64,000 nucleotides of DNA from contig CAWISK010000014.1 in the NCBI GenBank assembly GCA_963838805.1, positions 1 to 64,000 of the forward strand. Direction: 5' to 3'. Numbering within the stretch: the stretch's first letter is position 1; each line of letters starts with the position of its first letter. A model generated the notes under the pieces. That model saw nothing but the letters and a program-made list of their open reading frames with translations, ran no database searches and was not told the DNA's origin. Positions 35,721 to 43,298 of this stretch are shown here, piece after piece. This DNA comes from CAVRQM01 sp963838805. Lineage in GTDB: Bacteria > Pseudomonadota > Alphaproteobacteria > Acetobacterales > Acetobacteraceae. The position numbers and the translations under genes are program-made.

Positions 35721-36269
35721 TCAGGCCGTGGCCCCGTGCGCCGCCCCGGCGGCGAGGTCGCGCGGGGCCACGAAGCGCTGCAGCCTCCCGCCGCCCTCGC
35801 CCAACTCCGACCACGGGCCGGCAATGGCAAACTCCACCAGCGCGCCAGCCGGCAGCCCGGACGCGAGCCGGCGCATGTCCGCATGCGCGAGGCTCATGGT
35901 CTGATTGCCCACCAGCAGCAGTGCCAGTTCGTGCAGGCCGGGATTGTGGCCGACCAGCAGCACGCTGCGCGCGGTCATGGCAACGTCGTTCAACACGCCG
36001 AGCAATTGCCGCGCCGAGGCGAGGTAGAGCGCGTCCAGCGGCTCGACCAGCGGGGTATCGTCCCACGGCTCCAGCGCCTGCAAGGTCTGCATGGTGCGCC
36101 TGGAGGGCGAGACCAGCACGATGTCCGGCGCCAGCCCGATATCGTGCATCACCTGCCGCATCGCCGCGGCGCTGCGCTGGCCGCGAGGGTTGAGCGGCCG
36201 GTCGCGATCGTCGAGGCTCGGGTCTGTCCAGGACGACTTGGCATGACGCAGCAACAGCAATTGACGCAT
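35721..36269 (-). CDS. sixA: SixA-type histidine phosphatase
   Basis: Histidine-phosphatase superfamily protein of 182 aa. The catalytic motif LLLRHAKSSWTDPSLDDRDR sits at the very N-terminus from ATG 36267-36269; an in-frame GTG 15 bp upstream is less likely. The second histidine is in LLVGHNPGLHELALLL. SixA removes phosphate from phosphohistidine in phosphotransfer proteins such as ArcB or PTS proteins in E. coli. The C-terminus is longer than E. coli SixA. The CYTH-like/CHAD gene follows 11 bp downstream. Confidence 0.9.
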   Translation of the reverse strand: MRQLLLLRHAKSSWTDPSLDDRDRPLNPRGQRSAAAMRQVMHDIGLAPDIVLVSPSRRTMQTLQALEPWDDTPLVEPLDALYLASARQLLGVLNDVAMTARSVLLVGHNPGLHELALLLVGNQTMSLAHADMRRLASGLPAGALVEFAIAGPWSELGEGGGRLQRFVAPRDLAAGAAHGATA

Positions 36270-36396
36270 CGCGCGACGGCCCACTCCTCCGGGATGCGGC
36301 TTTGCGCCGCTCTGGGCTCGGACTATGCCACGTCGGCGGCGGGATGTCGCGACCGCCGAGCGGGCGGCGGCGCCCCGCCGGCCGCCTCTGCGCCGG

Positions 36397-37575
36397 TCAG
36401 ACGAACGAACTCGCGGTCAGGTGGCTCACGCCCACGAACTGGATCTGCGTGTTGTCGGACAGTTTGAGGTACGTCGTTCCGTTCACGACCCGGGCGGCCG
36501 CCAAATCGCTCTGCACCTCGTTCGCGCCATAGCCGATGAGCTGGACGTGATCCGTTCCCAGCTTGAAGTTCTGCAGGATGTCGAAACCGCCGCCCTGCCC
36601 GTTCACCTGGGCGTAGAGATCCGCCCCGGTCCCGCCGGTGATGCCGGCGAAGCCGTCGCCCAGGAAGGTCGTCGTGCTGCCCGACCCCTCGGACACCTGG
36701 TTGGTTCCGGAGCCCATGACGAAGGTGTTATTTCCGGTCGAGTTGGTGCCGACGAGCGTCATGTTGCCCCCGGCCGCGCCGACGAAGCTCACCACGTTGC
36801 TGGCGCCCCCGTTGAGGAACACCGCGTTGTTGCTGCCCGCCATAAAGACGCTGCTGCTGCCGAAACCGGCGACAACCGTCGTATTGCCTTCGGCCGAGCC
36901 GACATAGGTGCCGCTGTTGGTGCCGCCGTACAACACCCCGCCGCCGCTACCCTCATACGCGGCGCTGGGGCCGGCGCCGCCCACGAAGGTGCTGGGGCCG
37001 GTGCCGCCGACGAAGGTCGTGGAGCCCTTGCCGCCGAACACCCGGCCGCCGCTCGTATTTCCTTCATAGGCCGTGAGCGATCCGCTCTGCTCGACCGCCG
37101 TCGTCGCTCCGGCGCTGCCGCTGCCGGTGGCAACGAAGGTCATGACGCCGCCCGTAAGCCCCGTGAACGCCGCGGTTCCTCCGGCCGCGAACACTACATC
37201 GGTTCCGGCACTCTGCACCACGGTCGCCGCACCCTGCGCGACCGCCGTGTTATGCCCGGTGCCCAGGAAGAGCTGATTGCCGCTCGTGCCGAGACCGGTG
37301 AAGAACGTGTCGTTTCCGGCGCCCCCCACGAGCGTATCGTTGGACATGGCGGTGACCAGGGTGTCGTTGCCGCCGTTGGCGATCAGTGCCACGTTGCCCA
37401 CGGTTCGATCGTACAGCGTGACCGAATTGCTGCCGCCCACCTGGAGACCGCCAGTGTTGGCCTGCACCAGTAGCGTGCTGCCGGCCGGCGGATCGGGTAT
37501 GTACTGAATCTGAGCGGAGGGGAGAACCCCCGCGTCGGCGATGTCACTGGCAGTCAAGTGCAGGCGCTGGGCCAT
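36397..37575 (-). CDS. RTX-like calcium-binding repeat protein
   Basis: A 392-residue protein from ATG 37573-37575, with CGGAG 7 bp upstream. It is Gly/Thr/Ser/Val-rich, with repeats such as NGGNDTLVTAMSNDTLVGGA and GNDTFF, and short units of the FVGGTGPS / YEGSGGG kind, predicting a parallel beta-roll. The last ~90 residues (GTGADLYAQVNGQGGGFDIL, then HVQLIGYGANEV) resemble the C-terminal region of type I secreted proteins. No signal peptide is present, consistent with type I secretion, but no HlyB/HlyD exporter lies next to it. The function after export is unknown. Confidence 0.8.
   Translation of the reverse strand: MAQRLHLTASDIADAGVLPSAQIQYIPDPPAGSTLLVQANTGGLQVGGSNSVTLYDRTVGNVALIANGGNDTLVTAMSNDTLVGGAGNDTFFTGLGTSGNQLFLGTGHNTAVAQGAATVVQSAGTDVVFAAGGTAAFTGLTGGVMTFVATGSGSAGATTAVEQSGSLTAYEGNTSGGRVFGGKGSTTFVGGTGPSTFVGGAGPSAAYEGSGGGVLYGGTNSGTYVGSAEGNTTVVAGFGSSSVFMAGSNNAVFLNGGASNVVSFVGAAGGNMTLVGTNSTGNNTFVMGSGTNQVSEGSGSTTTFLGDGFAGITGGTGADLYAQVNGQGGGFDILQNFKLGTDHVQLIGYGANEVQSDLAAARVVNGTTYLKLSDNTQIQFVGVSHLTASSFV
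36967..37020. repeat. 27-bp tandem duplication inside the RTX-like gene
   Basis: Two adjacent 27-bp units (36967-36993 and 36994-37020) differ at only a few positions and encode two copies of the 9-residue unit TFVGGxGPS. This is a recent internal expansion of the beta-roll. Confidence 0.8.
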
Positions 37576-37731
37576 GACGAACTCCGTTCTGCTTGGCTCG
37601 GATGGAGCGGGCCGCGTTCCGACGGCTTGGCGCCGAATCCGCTGGAAAGATGCTTGCGTCATCGCACGGACGAGCGCCGCGGTCCACAGCGCAACGGTCG
37701 TGCGGCGATGCCAGGCGGCAGGCGCGCCGCT

Positions 37732-38259
37732 TCAGGCCGAGGCCGGCGCGATGTGGCTCGCTTCGTAGAGGAACCAGGCCCGGCGCTCGGTCTCGTCGAT
37801 ATAGACCTCCAGCACGCTCGCGGTCGCCACGTCCTCGTGCTCCTCGCAGACGCCGTGCGCCGCGCGCATCCGCTTCGCCAGCTCCGCATTGTCCTCGCGC
37901 AGCTCCGCCAGCATGTCCTGCGGCGTGACATAGGGTGCATCGTTGTCGGCGATGCGCTGGGTGCGCGAAATCTCGCCGATCGAGTGCAGCGTAAGGCCGC
38001 CCAGCTTGCGCACGCGCTCGGCCAGCGGGTCGGTCATGGCGAAGATCTGGTCCGATTGCTCGTCGAGCAGCAGGTGATAGTCGCGGAAATGCGGCCCGCT
38101 CATGTGCCAGTGGAAATTCTTGGTCTTGAGGTACAGCGCGAACGTGTCGGCCACCAGGCCGTTGATGGCCGCCGCGATGTCGCGCGTGGCGTTGGCCCCG
38201 AGATCGTTGGGGGTGGCGAGCGGCGGCGGTACGGCGCGGGTTTCGTGTTTACTGGCCAT
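37732..38259 (-). CDS. dps: Dps-family ferritin-like DNA-protecting protein
   Basis: Dodecameric iron-storage protein of 175 aa that oxidises Fe(II) with peroxide and binds DNA in starvation. The ferroxidase-site helix reads TKNFHWHMSGPHFRDYHLLL followed by DEQSDQIFAMTDPLAERVRK, with the conserved His, Asp and Glu ligands shared between subunits. The N-terminal tail MASKHETRAVPPPLATPNDL may contact DNA. It is monocistronic, followed by the RTX-like gene on the same strand after 156 bp. Confidence 0.94.
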   Translation of the reverse strand: MASKHETRAVPPPLATPNDLGANATRDIAAAINGLVADTFALYLKTKNFHWHMSGPHFRDYHLLLDEQSDQIFAMTDPLAERVRKLGGLTLHSIGEISRTQRIADNDAPYVTPQDMLAELREDNAELAKRMRAAHGVCEEHEDVATASVLEVYIDETERRAWFLYEASHIAPASA

Positions 38260-38465
38260 CGGGCGGAATCCTTCCGTTCGGTTCAGGGTCGCGAGACCGC
38301 CGCATAACGAATTTCGCGGCGGATCGATCCATGAGGGGCAGCCGCGGGACGCAAGGCCGTGGCAGGCGCCACTGGCCCACTCTCCGGCGCGCCCATCAAC
38401 GCGTCAACAGGGGAACCCGATGCGTCGTGCCGCAACGAATGCTGCGAGCCGGAGGGCGCCGAGTG

Positions 38466-39020
38466 TTACGGGCGCGCCACCGGCAGCATCCGGCCCAGCA
38501 CGCCGTCGCGCCACACGTAGTGATGGAACAGCGCCGCTGCTGCATGAACGCCGGCCAGAATCAGGATGGCGTTGGCGGCGAGACCATGCCAGCCGCGGAT
38601 TGTTCGCGCTGTCGCCAGCGCTGAGAAGTCGAGCTTCGGTATCGCGACCGCGCCCCACAGCGTGCCGCCATGGGTGAGCCAATTGGCGATCCCCAGCAGC
38701 GCGGTGCCGACAAGCAGAGCATACAAGCCATAATGCGTGGCCTTGGCCGCCAGGTGCATCGCCCCTCGATCGGCTGCCGGCAGCCTGCGCCCCGGCCCGA
38801 GCCGCCATGCCAAACGGGCGAGCAGCACCACAATCAGCAGCAGCCCGAGCGTAATGTGGCCGGAGCGGATCAGTGTCGCCGGTGCCCCGTGGCCAGCCCA
38901 GCCGATCGCGTGCGCACTGACCCACAGCACCGCGACCAGGATGGCCGTCACCCAGTGCAGGGCGACCGTCGCGGAGTCGTACCGTATCGCTCGGGTGGCA
39001 CCGAAAAGGGTTGGCGGCAT
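38466..39020 (-). CDS. Cytochrome b561
   Basis: Four-helix inner-membrane dihaem cytochrome of 184 aa (prokaryotic CybB type), which passes electrons from ubiquinol, in some bacteria to superoxide. Haem-ligand histidines appear in VALHWVTAILVAVLW, SGHITLGLLLIVVLL, GWHGLAANAILILAGVHAAA and the end AALFHHYVWRDGVLGRML. The ATG at 39020 begins MPPTLFGATRAIRYD, typical of the family. An AT-rich upstream segment contains a Fur-box-like sequence (39098-39111). Confidence 0.92.
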   Translation of the reverse strand: MPPTLFGATRAIRYDSATVALHWVTAILVAVLWVSAHAIGWAGHGAPATLIRSGHITLGLLLIVVLLARLAWRLGPGRRLPAADRGAMHLAAKATHYGLYALLVGTALLGIANWLTHGGTLWGAVAIPKLDFSALATARTIRGWHGLAANAILILAGVHAAAALFHHYVWRDGVLGRMLPVARP

Positions 39021-39097
39021 CGTCGTCTCCGTTCGCTGGCGAGTTTCCGCCCCGAAAGAAAATGGAGACGCAGCGCGCGAAACAAACTTACAAAAGC

Positions 39098-39111
39098 ATA
39101 ATTATCATTAC
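39098..39111 (-). promoter_or_regulatory. AT-rich element with weak Fur-box similarity
   Basis: Minus strand GTAATGATAATTAT sits about 80 bp before the cytochrome b561 start in the only strongly AT-rich stretch of this region. It shares much of the first part of the Fur consensus GATAATGATAATCATTATC, but it overlaps the stop of the upstream gene, so this is tentative. Confidence 0.3.
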
Positions 39112-39902
39112 AAGAGCTTAATCGACTCCGGCGGGGCACCGTCGCGCAGGTCGATCCAGGAAAGATGCCCCCCCTTGCCCGCGCCGGTATCCAGGAAGAC
39201 CGCGCGGCCTCCGTCCTTGCCGCGGCGCACGTAGGGCCGGCCATCGCCGCTGCGCCGATCGTGCCCGACATACACCGTGATGCCTTCCGGAATGCGGTCC
39301 ACCCATCGCAGGCTCCGCTCCGGATAGCCGTCCGCCTGCATCCGTCCGGTCGGCTCGCCGTACAGCGCGCGCGCCAGCACGCCCTGGACGTGCCCCGCGG
39401 GCGGCGGCGGCGGATCGCTGTCCAGCATTGCCGTGTGGAAGCCGCCATGCACGAACAGCTCGCCACCCCGCCCGTTGCCGCGTTGCAGCCAGGCGGGTGC
39501 CCTGGCGATCTCGACTGCCGCGCGGGCGCGCAGGCCGTCATCGAGCTGCGCCAAAGTCGCGGCGAGCTGACCGTCGATGCGCACCGCCTCGCCGCGGATC
39601 GCGCGCGCCAGCTTCAGGTCGTGATTGCCGATCACGAACAGACCGCGCCCCTCGTCGATCAACCGGAACATCAGGCGTAGCGCCCCGGCGCTGTCCGGCC
39701 CGTAATCCGTGAGATCGCCGAGCTGCACCACAAATAGGTCGGTCTCGGCGGCGGCGGCAAAGCCGCGGGCATCCCCATGCACGTCCCCTACCACCCGCAC
39801 GTCCCGATCGGACGGCAGCGACAGGGAGGATCGGCGCGAGGACGCGGGATCGGCCTTCATACCCGGGTTATACGAATCTGGCCGAGGCTTGGGATGCGTC
39901 AC
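39108..39902 (-). CDS. PPP-family metallophosphatase
   Basis: Metal-dependent phosphatase of 264 aa related to serine/threonine and diadenosine-tetraphosphate phosphatases. Metal-binding motifs appear in order: VVGDVHGDARGF, VVQLGDLTDYGPDSAGAL, LFVIGNHDLKL and LFVHGGFHTAM, plus a late VYVGHDRRSG. The likely start is GTG 39900-39902 overlapping the pdeM stop as GTGA; an ATG at 39858-39860 (MKADPASS) would trim a polar extension. It is the third gene of the helicase-pdeM operon, which suggests, but does not prove, a link to DNA repair. Confidence 0.82.
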   Translation of the reverse strand: MTHPKPRPDSYNPGMKADPASSRRSSLSLPSDRDVRVVGDVHGDARGFAAAAETDLFVVQLGDLTDYGPDSAGALRLMFRLIDEGRGLFVIGNHDLKLARAIRGEAVRIDGQLAATLAQLDDGLRARAAVEIARAPAWLQRGNGRGGELFVHGGFHTAMLDSDPPPPPAGHVQGVLARALYGEPTGRMQADGYPERSLRWVDRIPEGITVYVGHDRRSGDGRPYVRRGKDGGRAVFLDTGAGKGGHLSWIDLRDGAPPESIKLL

Positions 39903-40594
39903 ACCCCTGTGAGGATGGGCGCGGCACCGCCCATCGGAAAGCTGAACAGCCGGTCGCGCCCGAGCAGGAACACCCGCCCGCCGCGTGGAAACAGGCGCGC
40001 GATCGGCGGCTGGCGCACGTCCAGACCCCCCGCATAGGCGCCCAGCGCCGGCAGCATCAGCCGCCGTCCGTCGGTCACGAAGCAGGCACGCGAGACTACG
40101 GCCCCACGCGCCGGCACCTGTGCCTTGGGATGGTAGTGGCCGCTGATCTCGCCGCTCACCGGGCCGTGCGCCGCCTCATGGCGGAACAGCAACGCCCCGC
40201 TCTGCCACAGCGGCGCCGCCTCGCCGCCCATCCCCTTGGGCGGATGCGGATCGTGGTTGCCCAGCACCCAGACGAAGCGCTCCACGGCACCGGTGAGCGT
40301 GCGCAGCCGCGCCGCGTCGTGCGGTTGCAGCCGTGATGCCGCTTCGCGATCGTGGAAGCTGTCACCCAGCGCCAGCACGGTGCGCGGCGCGTAGCGGCGC
40401 AGCAGGCCGGCCAGCCGGTCCAGGGTCGCGCGCGTGTCCCAGGGCGGGAGCAGGTGGCCCTGACCGGCGGCCGAGGACGCCTTCTCGAAATGCAGATCGG
40501 CCACGGCCAGCAGCCGCTCCGCGGGCCAGAACAGCGCGCCCAAGGGGTCGAGCATCAGCCGCTCGCCCGCCAGATGCACCGGCGCGGGCGTCAT
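39899..40594 (-). CDS. pdeM: Ligase-associated DNA damage response endonuclease PdeM
   Basis: Calcineurin-type metallophosphoesterase of 231 aa, member of the PdeM group that accompanies an Lhr-like helicase, an ATP-dependent ligase and an exonuclease in bacterial repair operons. Motifs are LAVADLHFEKASSAAGQGHL, VLALGDSFHDREAASRL, WVLGNHDPHPP and SGHYHPKAQVPARG. It starts ATG 40592-40594, overlapping the helicase stop in an ATGA, and overlaps the following phosphatase gene by GTGA. The expected ligase and exonuclease genes are not adjacent here. Confidence 0.92.
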   Translation of the reverse strand: MTPAPVHLAGERLMLDPLGALFWPAERLLAVADLHFEKASSAAGQGHLLPPWDTRATLDRLAGLLRRYAPRTVLALGDSFHDREAASRLQPHDAARLRTLTGAVERFVWVLGNHDPHPPKGMGGEAAPLWQSGALLFRHEAAHGPVSGEISGHYHPKAQVPARGAVVSRACFVTDGRRLMLPALGAYAGGLDVRQPPIARLFPRGGRVFLLGRDRLFSFPMGGAAPILTGV

Positions 40595-43086
40595 CCGGCG
40601 TGCCGTCCGGTGCTGCGTCGCCGCGTCGCAGGGGGCGGGATCGGCGCGGTCAGCTCGAATGGCGGCGGTTCAATCGGTCCGGTCGCGTCGGCGACGAGCG
40701 CCGCCTCCTCCAGCAGCAGGTCGTCGCCGGCCGCGTGGCGCACGCTCTCGCGCCCGACCTCCAGCAGCACAGGCACGGCAAGCGGGCTTACGCGCGACAA
40801 TGCCATGTGGCGCACCCGGCCCTGGATGCGGGCCAGCATCCCGGCGACGCGGCCGAGATCGGTGAGACCTGACGCGGCATCGGCACGGGTCGCGCGCAGC
40901 AGCACGTGATCCGGCTGGTGCCGGCGCAGCACGTTGTACAGCAGGTCGCTGCTCACCGTGACCTGGCGCCGGTTCTTGGTGGCGCCCGGATGCTGCCGCT
41001 GGATCAGGCCGGCAATCACTGCGACGTTGCGAAAGGTCCGCCGCAGCACAGAGCTCTCCGCCATCCATGCCTCGACATCGTCGCCCAGCATGTCGTCCTC
41101 GAACAGCCGCGCCACATCGAGCGGCTGACGCGCCGACCAGCAGGCCAGCACATAGTCGGTTGCGACGAAGCCCAGAGGCTGCATGCCGAACCGCTCCATG
41201 CGCCGCGTGACCAGAAGCCCGAGCGTTTGGTGCGCCTGCCGCCCCTCGAAGCAATAGGCGACCAGGAACCAGCGATCGCCACGAGGGAAACTCTCGACCA
41301 GCAGATCGTCGGCACCCGGCAGGCGCGAGCGGGCCTTCTGCAAGGCCAGCCATTCCTGCACCGACGCGGGGAACAGGTGCCATGTCCGCGAATCCTGCAA
41401 CATCCGCCGCACCCGGTCGGCGAGGTTGGTCGTCATCGGCATCCGACCACCCTCCCAGGTAGGCACCTTCGGCTCGCCGCTACCGCCATCCTCCACCTCG
41501 ACCACCGTCTCGCGCAACCGCAGGAAGCGCAGCAGGCGGCCGGCGAACATGAAGGTGTCGCCGGGCGAAAGAAAATTGGCGAACGCCTCCTCGACCTCGC
41601 CGATCATGCCGCCGGCGCGGCCGGCATAACGCACCTTCAGCGTGGGGGCATCGACGATGGTGCCGATGTTCATGCGGTGCTGGCGGGCGATCCGCTCCGA
41701 CCGGACATGCACCGCGCCCTCCGCATCTCGGAACAGCTTTCGATAATTCTCATAGGCTTGCAGAGCATAACCGCCATGTTCCACGAAGCCCAGCACATCG
41801 TCGAAATCGCGACGCGAAAGGCCGGCATAGGGCTGCGCGCGGCGCACCTCGGCGAACATCGCATCGGGACGGAACGGGGCGGCGCAGGCGCAGCCCAGCA
41901 GGTGCTGCGCCAGCACGTCGAGGCCGCCGGGTCGCGGCGGATCGCCGTCCAGCGCGCCGGCGGCAGCGCCCAGGATGGCGGCCTCGCACTCCAGGACCTC
42001 GAAACGGTTGGCCGGCACCAGCAGCGCCCGGCTCGGCTCGTCCATGCGGTGATTGGCCCGACCCACCCGTTGCAGCAGCCGCGACACGCCCTTCGGCGCG
42101 CCCACCTGCAACACCTGATCGACGCCGCCCCAGTCGATGCCGAGGTCGAGCGAGGATGTGGCGACCACGGCCCGCAAGGTGCCGGCCGCCATCGCCGCTT
42201 CCACGCGCTGACGCTGGGGCAATTCGAGACTGCCGTGATGGATGGCGATCGGCAGCGTGTCAGTGTTCAGCCGCCACAGCGCCTGAAACAGCAATTCCGC
42301 CTGCGCGCGGGTATTGACGAACACGATGGTCATGCCCGCCTCGCGGATGCGGGCCAGAATCTCCGGCGCGCTGGCCAGACCCATATGCCCGGCCCAGGCC
42401 AGCGGGCCGGCCGGCAAGACCATGCCGATCTGGGGCGCGGCCCCGCCCTGCGCCTGGATCAGCCGCGTGCCGCCGCACTGGCCATCCAGCGAGACGTAGT
42501 CCAGCAGCGGGCGCGGATGCGCCACGGTGGCAGAAAGGCCGATGCGGCGATGCTCCGGAGCCAGGATCGCGAGCCGCGCCAGGCAGAGAGCCAGTTGATC
42601 GCCACGCTTGGTGCCGGCCAGCGCATGGGCCTCGTCGATGACCACCCGCCGCAGGGGGCCGAACAGGTGCCCCGCATCCGGCAGCGAGATCAGCAGCGCC
42701 AGGCTCTCCGGGGTCGTCAGCAGGATGTCGGGCGGCTGTTCGCGCTGCTTGCGCCGCGCGTCCGCGCCGGTATCGCCGGTGCGGGTGGCGATGCTGACCG
42801 GCAGCCCCATCTCGGTCACGGGCCGTGTCAGGTTGCGGGCGATGTCGGCCGCCAGCGCCTTCAGCGGGCTGACATAAAGTGTATGCAGCCCGCCCGCCCC
42901 ATTCCCATGCAGCGCTACCAGGGTCGGCAGGAACCCCGCCAGCGTCTTGCCGCCGCCCGTCGGTGCGAGCAGCAGCACGTTCTCCCCTCGCCGCGCTGCA
43001 TCGAGCACCGCAAGCTGGTGGGGTCGCGGCGCCCAGCCCCGTGCTGCGAACCAGGAGGCGAAGAGTTCTGGCAATGTTCCAGCCAC
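40591..43086 (-). CDS. Ligase-associated DNA damage response DEXH-box helicase (Lhr-like)
   Basis: Superfamily 2 helicase of about 830 aa. Motifs: LLLAPTGGGKTLAGFLPTLV (I), YVSPLKALAADIARNL (Ia), VVIDEAHALAGTKRGDQLAL (II, DEAH), GLSATVAHP (III), VFVNTRAQAELLFQAL (IV) and LLQRVGRANHRMDEPSRALL (VI). The long C-terminal half includes the Lhr core and SPGDTFMFAGRLLRF. Such helicases unwind DNA:RNA hybrids or loaded 3' ends during repair. I choose GTG 43084-43086 (AGTLPELFASWFAARGW); an in-frame TTG at 43152 would add 22 residues. It heads the operon helicase-pdeM-phosphatase and diverges from the sRNA promoter. Confidence 0.93.
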   Translation of the reverse strand: MAGTLPELFASWFAARGWAPRPHQLAVLDAARRGENVLLLAPTGGGKTLAGFLPTLVALHGNGAGGLHTLYVSPLKALAADIARNLTRPVTEMGLPVSIATRTGDTGADARRKQREQPPDILLTTPESLALLISLPDAGHLFGPLRRVVIDEAHALAGTKRGDQLALCLARLAILAPEHRRIGLSATVAHPRPLLDYVSLDGQCGGTRLIQAQGGAAPQIGMVLPAGPLAWAGHMGLASAPEILARIREAGMTIVFVNTRAQAELLFQALWRLNTDTLPIAIHHGSLELPQRQRVEAAMAAGTLRAVVATSSLDLGIDWGGVDQVLQVGAPKGVSRLLQRVGRANHRMDEPSRALLVPANRFEVLECEAAILGAAAGALDGDPPRPGGLDVLAQHLLGCACAAPFRPDAMFAEVRRAQPYAGLSRRDFDDVLGFVEHGGYALQAYENYRKLFRDAEGAVHVRSERIARQHRMNIGTIVDAPTLKVRYAGRAGGMIGEVEEAFANFLSPGDTFMFAGRLLRFLRLRETVVEVEDGGSGEPKVPTWEGGRMPMTTNLADRVRRMLQDSRTWHLFPASVQEWLALQKARSRLPGADDLLVESFPRGDRWFLVAYCFEGRQAHQTLGLLVTRRMERFGMQPLGFVATDYVLACWSARQPLDVARLFEDDMLGDDVEAWMAESSVLRRTFRNVAVIAGLIQRQHPGATKNRRQVTVSSDLLYNVLRRHQPDHVLLRATRADAASGLTDLGRVAGMLARIQGRVRHMALSRVSPLAVPVLLEVGRESVRHAAGDDLLLEEAALVADATGPIEPPPFELTAPIPPPATRRRSTGRHAG

Positions 43087-43180
43087 GCCCCAGCCATAGT
43101 CGCTGCCGGGGCCGCTCAACAAGGCGCCATGAGCTTTCGGCAACCCTGCCAAAATTTCATGCTGCGCCGCAAAACAGGGC

Positions 43181-43208
43181 TTGCGTAAACCGTTAAACGG
43201 GCTATCTT
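43181..43208 (+). promoter_or_regulatory. Promoter of the suhB/mmgR-like sRNA
   Basis: TTGCGT (43181-43186) and TATCTT (43203-43208) with 16 bp between them form a good sigma-70 pair. The expected transcript start at about 43214-43216 coincides with the base of the first hairpin of the small RNA. Confidence 0.65.
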
Positions 43209-43213
43209 GTGCG

Positions 43214-43298
43214 TCGCAGCAAGGCGCTTGGCGCCTTCCTGCTTCTTGGACGTTTCCTCCCTAAACTTGGCGGCACCTCACGGTGCCGCCATTTTTTT
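43214..43298 (+). ncRNA. suhB: suhB/mmgR (alpha-r8) family small RNA, candidate
   Basis: An ~85-nt transcript in three parts: a 5' hairpin (43216-43242: GCAG..CTGC plus AAGGCGC-TTG-GCGCCTT, one C-C mismatch), a single-stranded middle with TTTCCTCCCT (43253-43262) followed by AAACTTGGC, and a strong terminator. The TTTCCTCCCT block and three-part layout match the alphaproteobacterial suhB/mmgR RNAs; in Sinorhizobium meliloti MmgR limits polyhydroxybutyrate accumulation and is Hfq-associated. The C-rich block can pair with Shine-Dalgarno sequences. Identification is by motif recall, not by a covariance model. It lies antisense to the 3' end of the formylglutamate hydrolase gene. Confidence 0.75.
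43269..43298 (+). terminator. Intrinsic terminator of the sRNA
   Basis: GGCGGCACC (43269-43277), loop TCAC, GGTGCCGCC (43282-43290): a perfect 9-bp GC-rich stem, then A and seven T (43292-43298). It is the clearest intrinsic terminator in the window and faces plus-strand transcription. Confidence 0.9.

Noticed and set aside
40906..43188. A 760-codon open frame on the plus strand
   Set aside because: Antisense to the DEXH helicase, whose motifs are complete.
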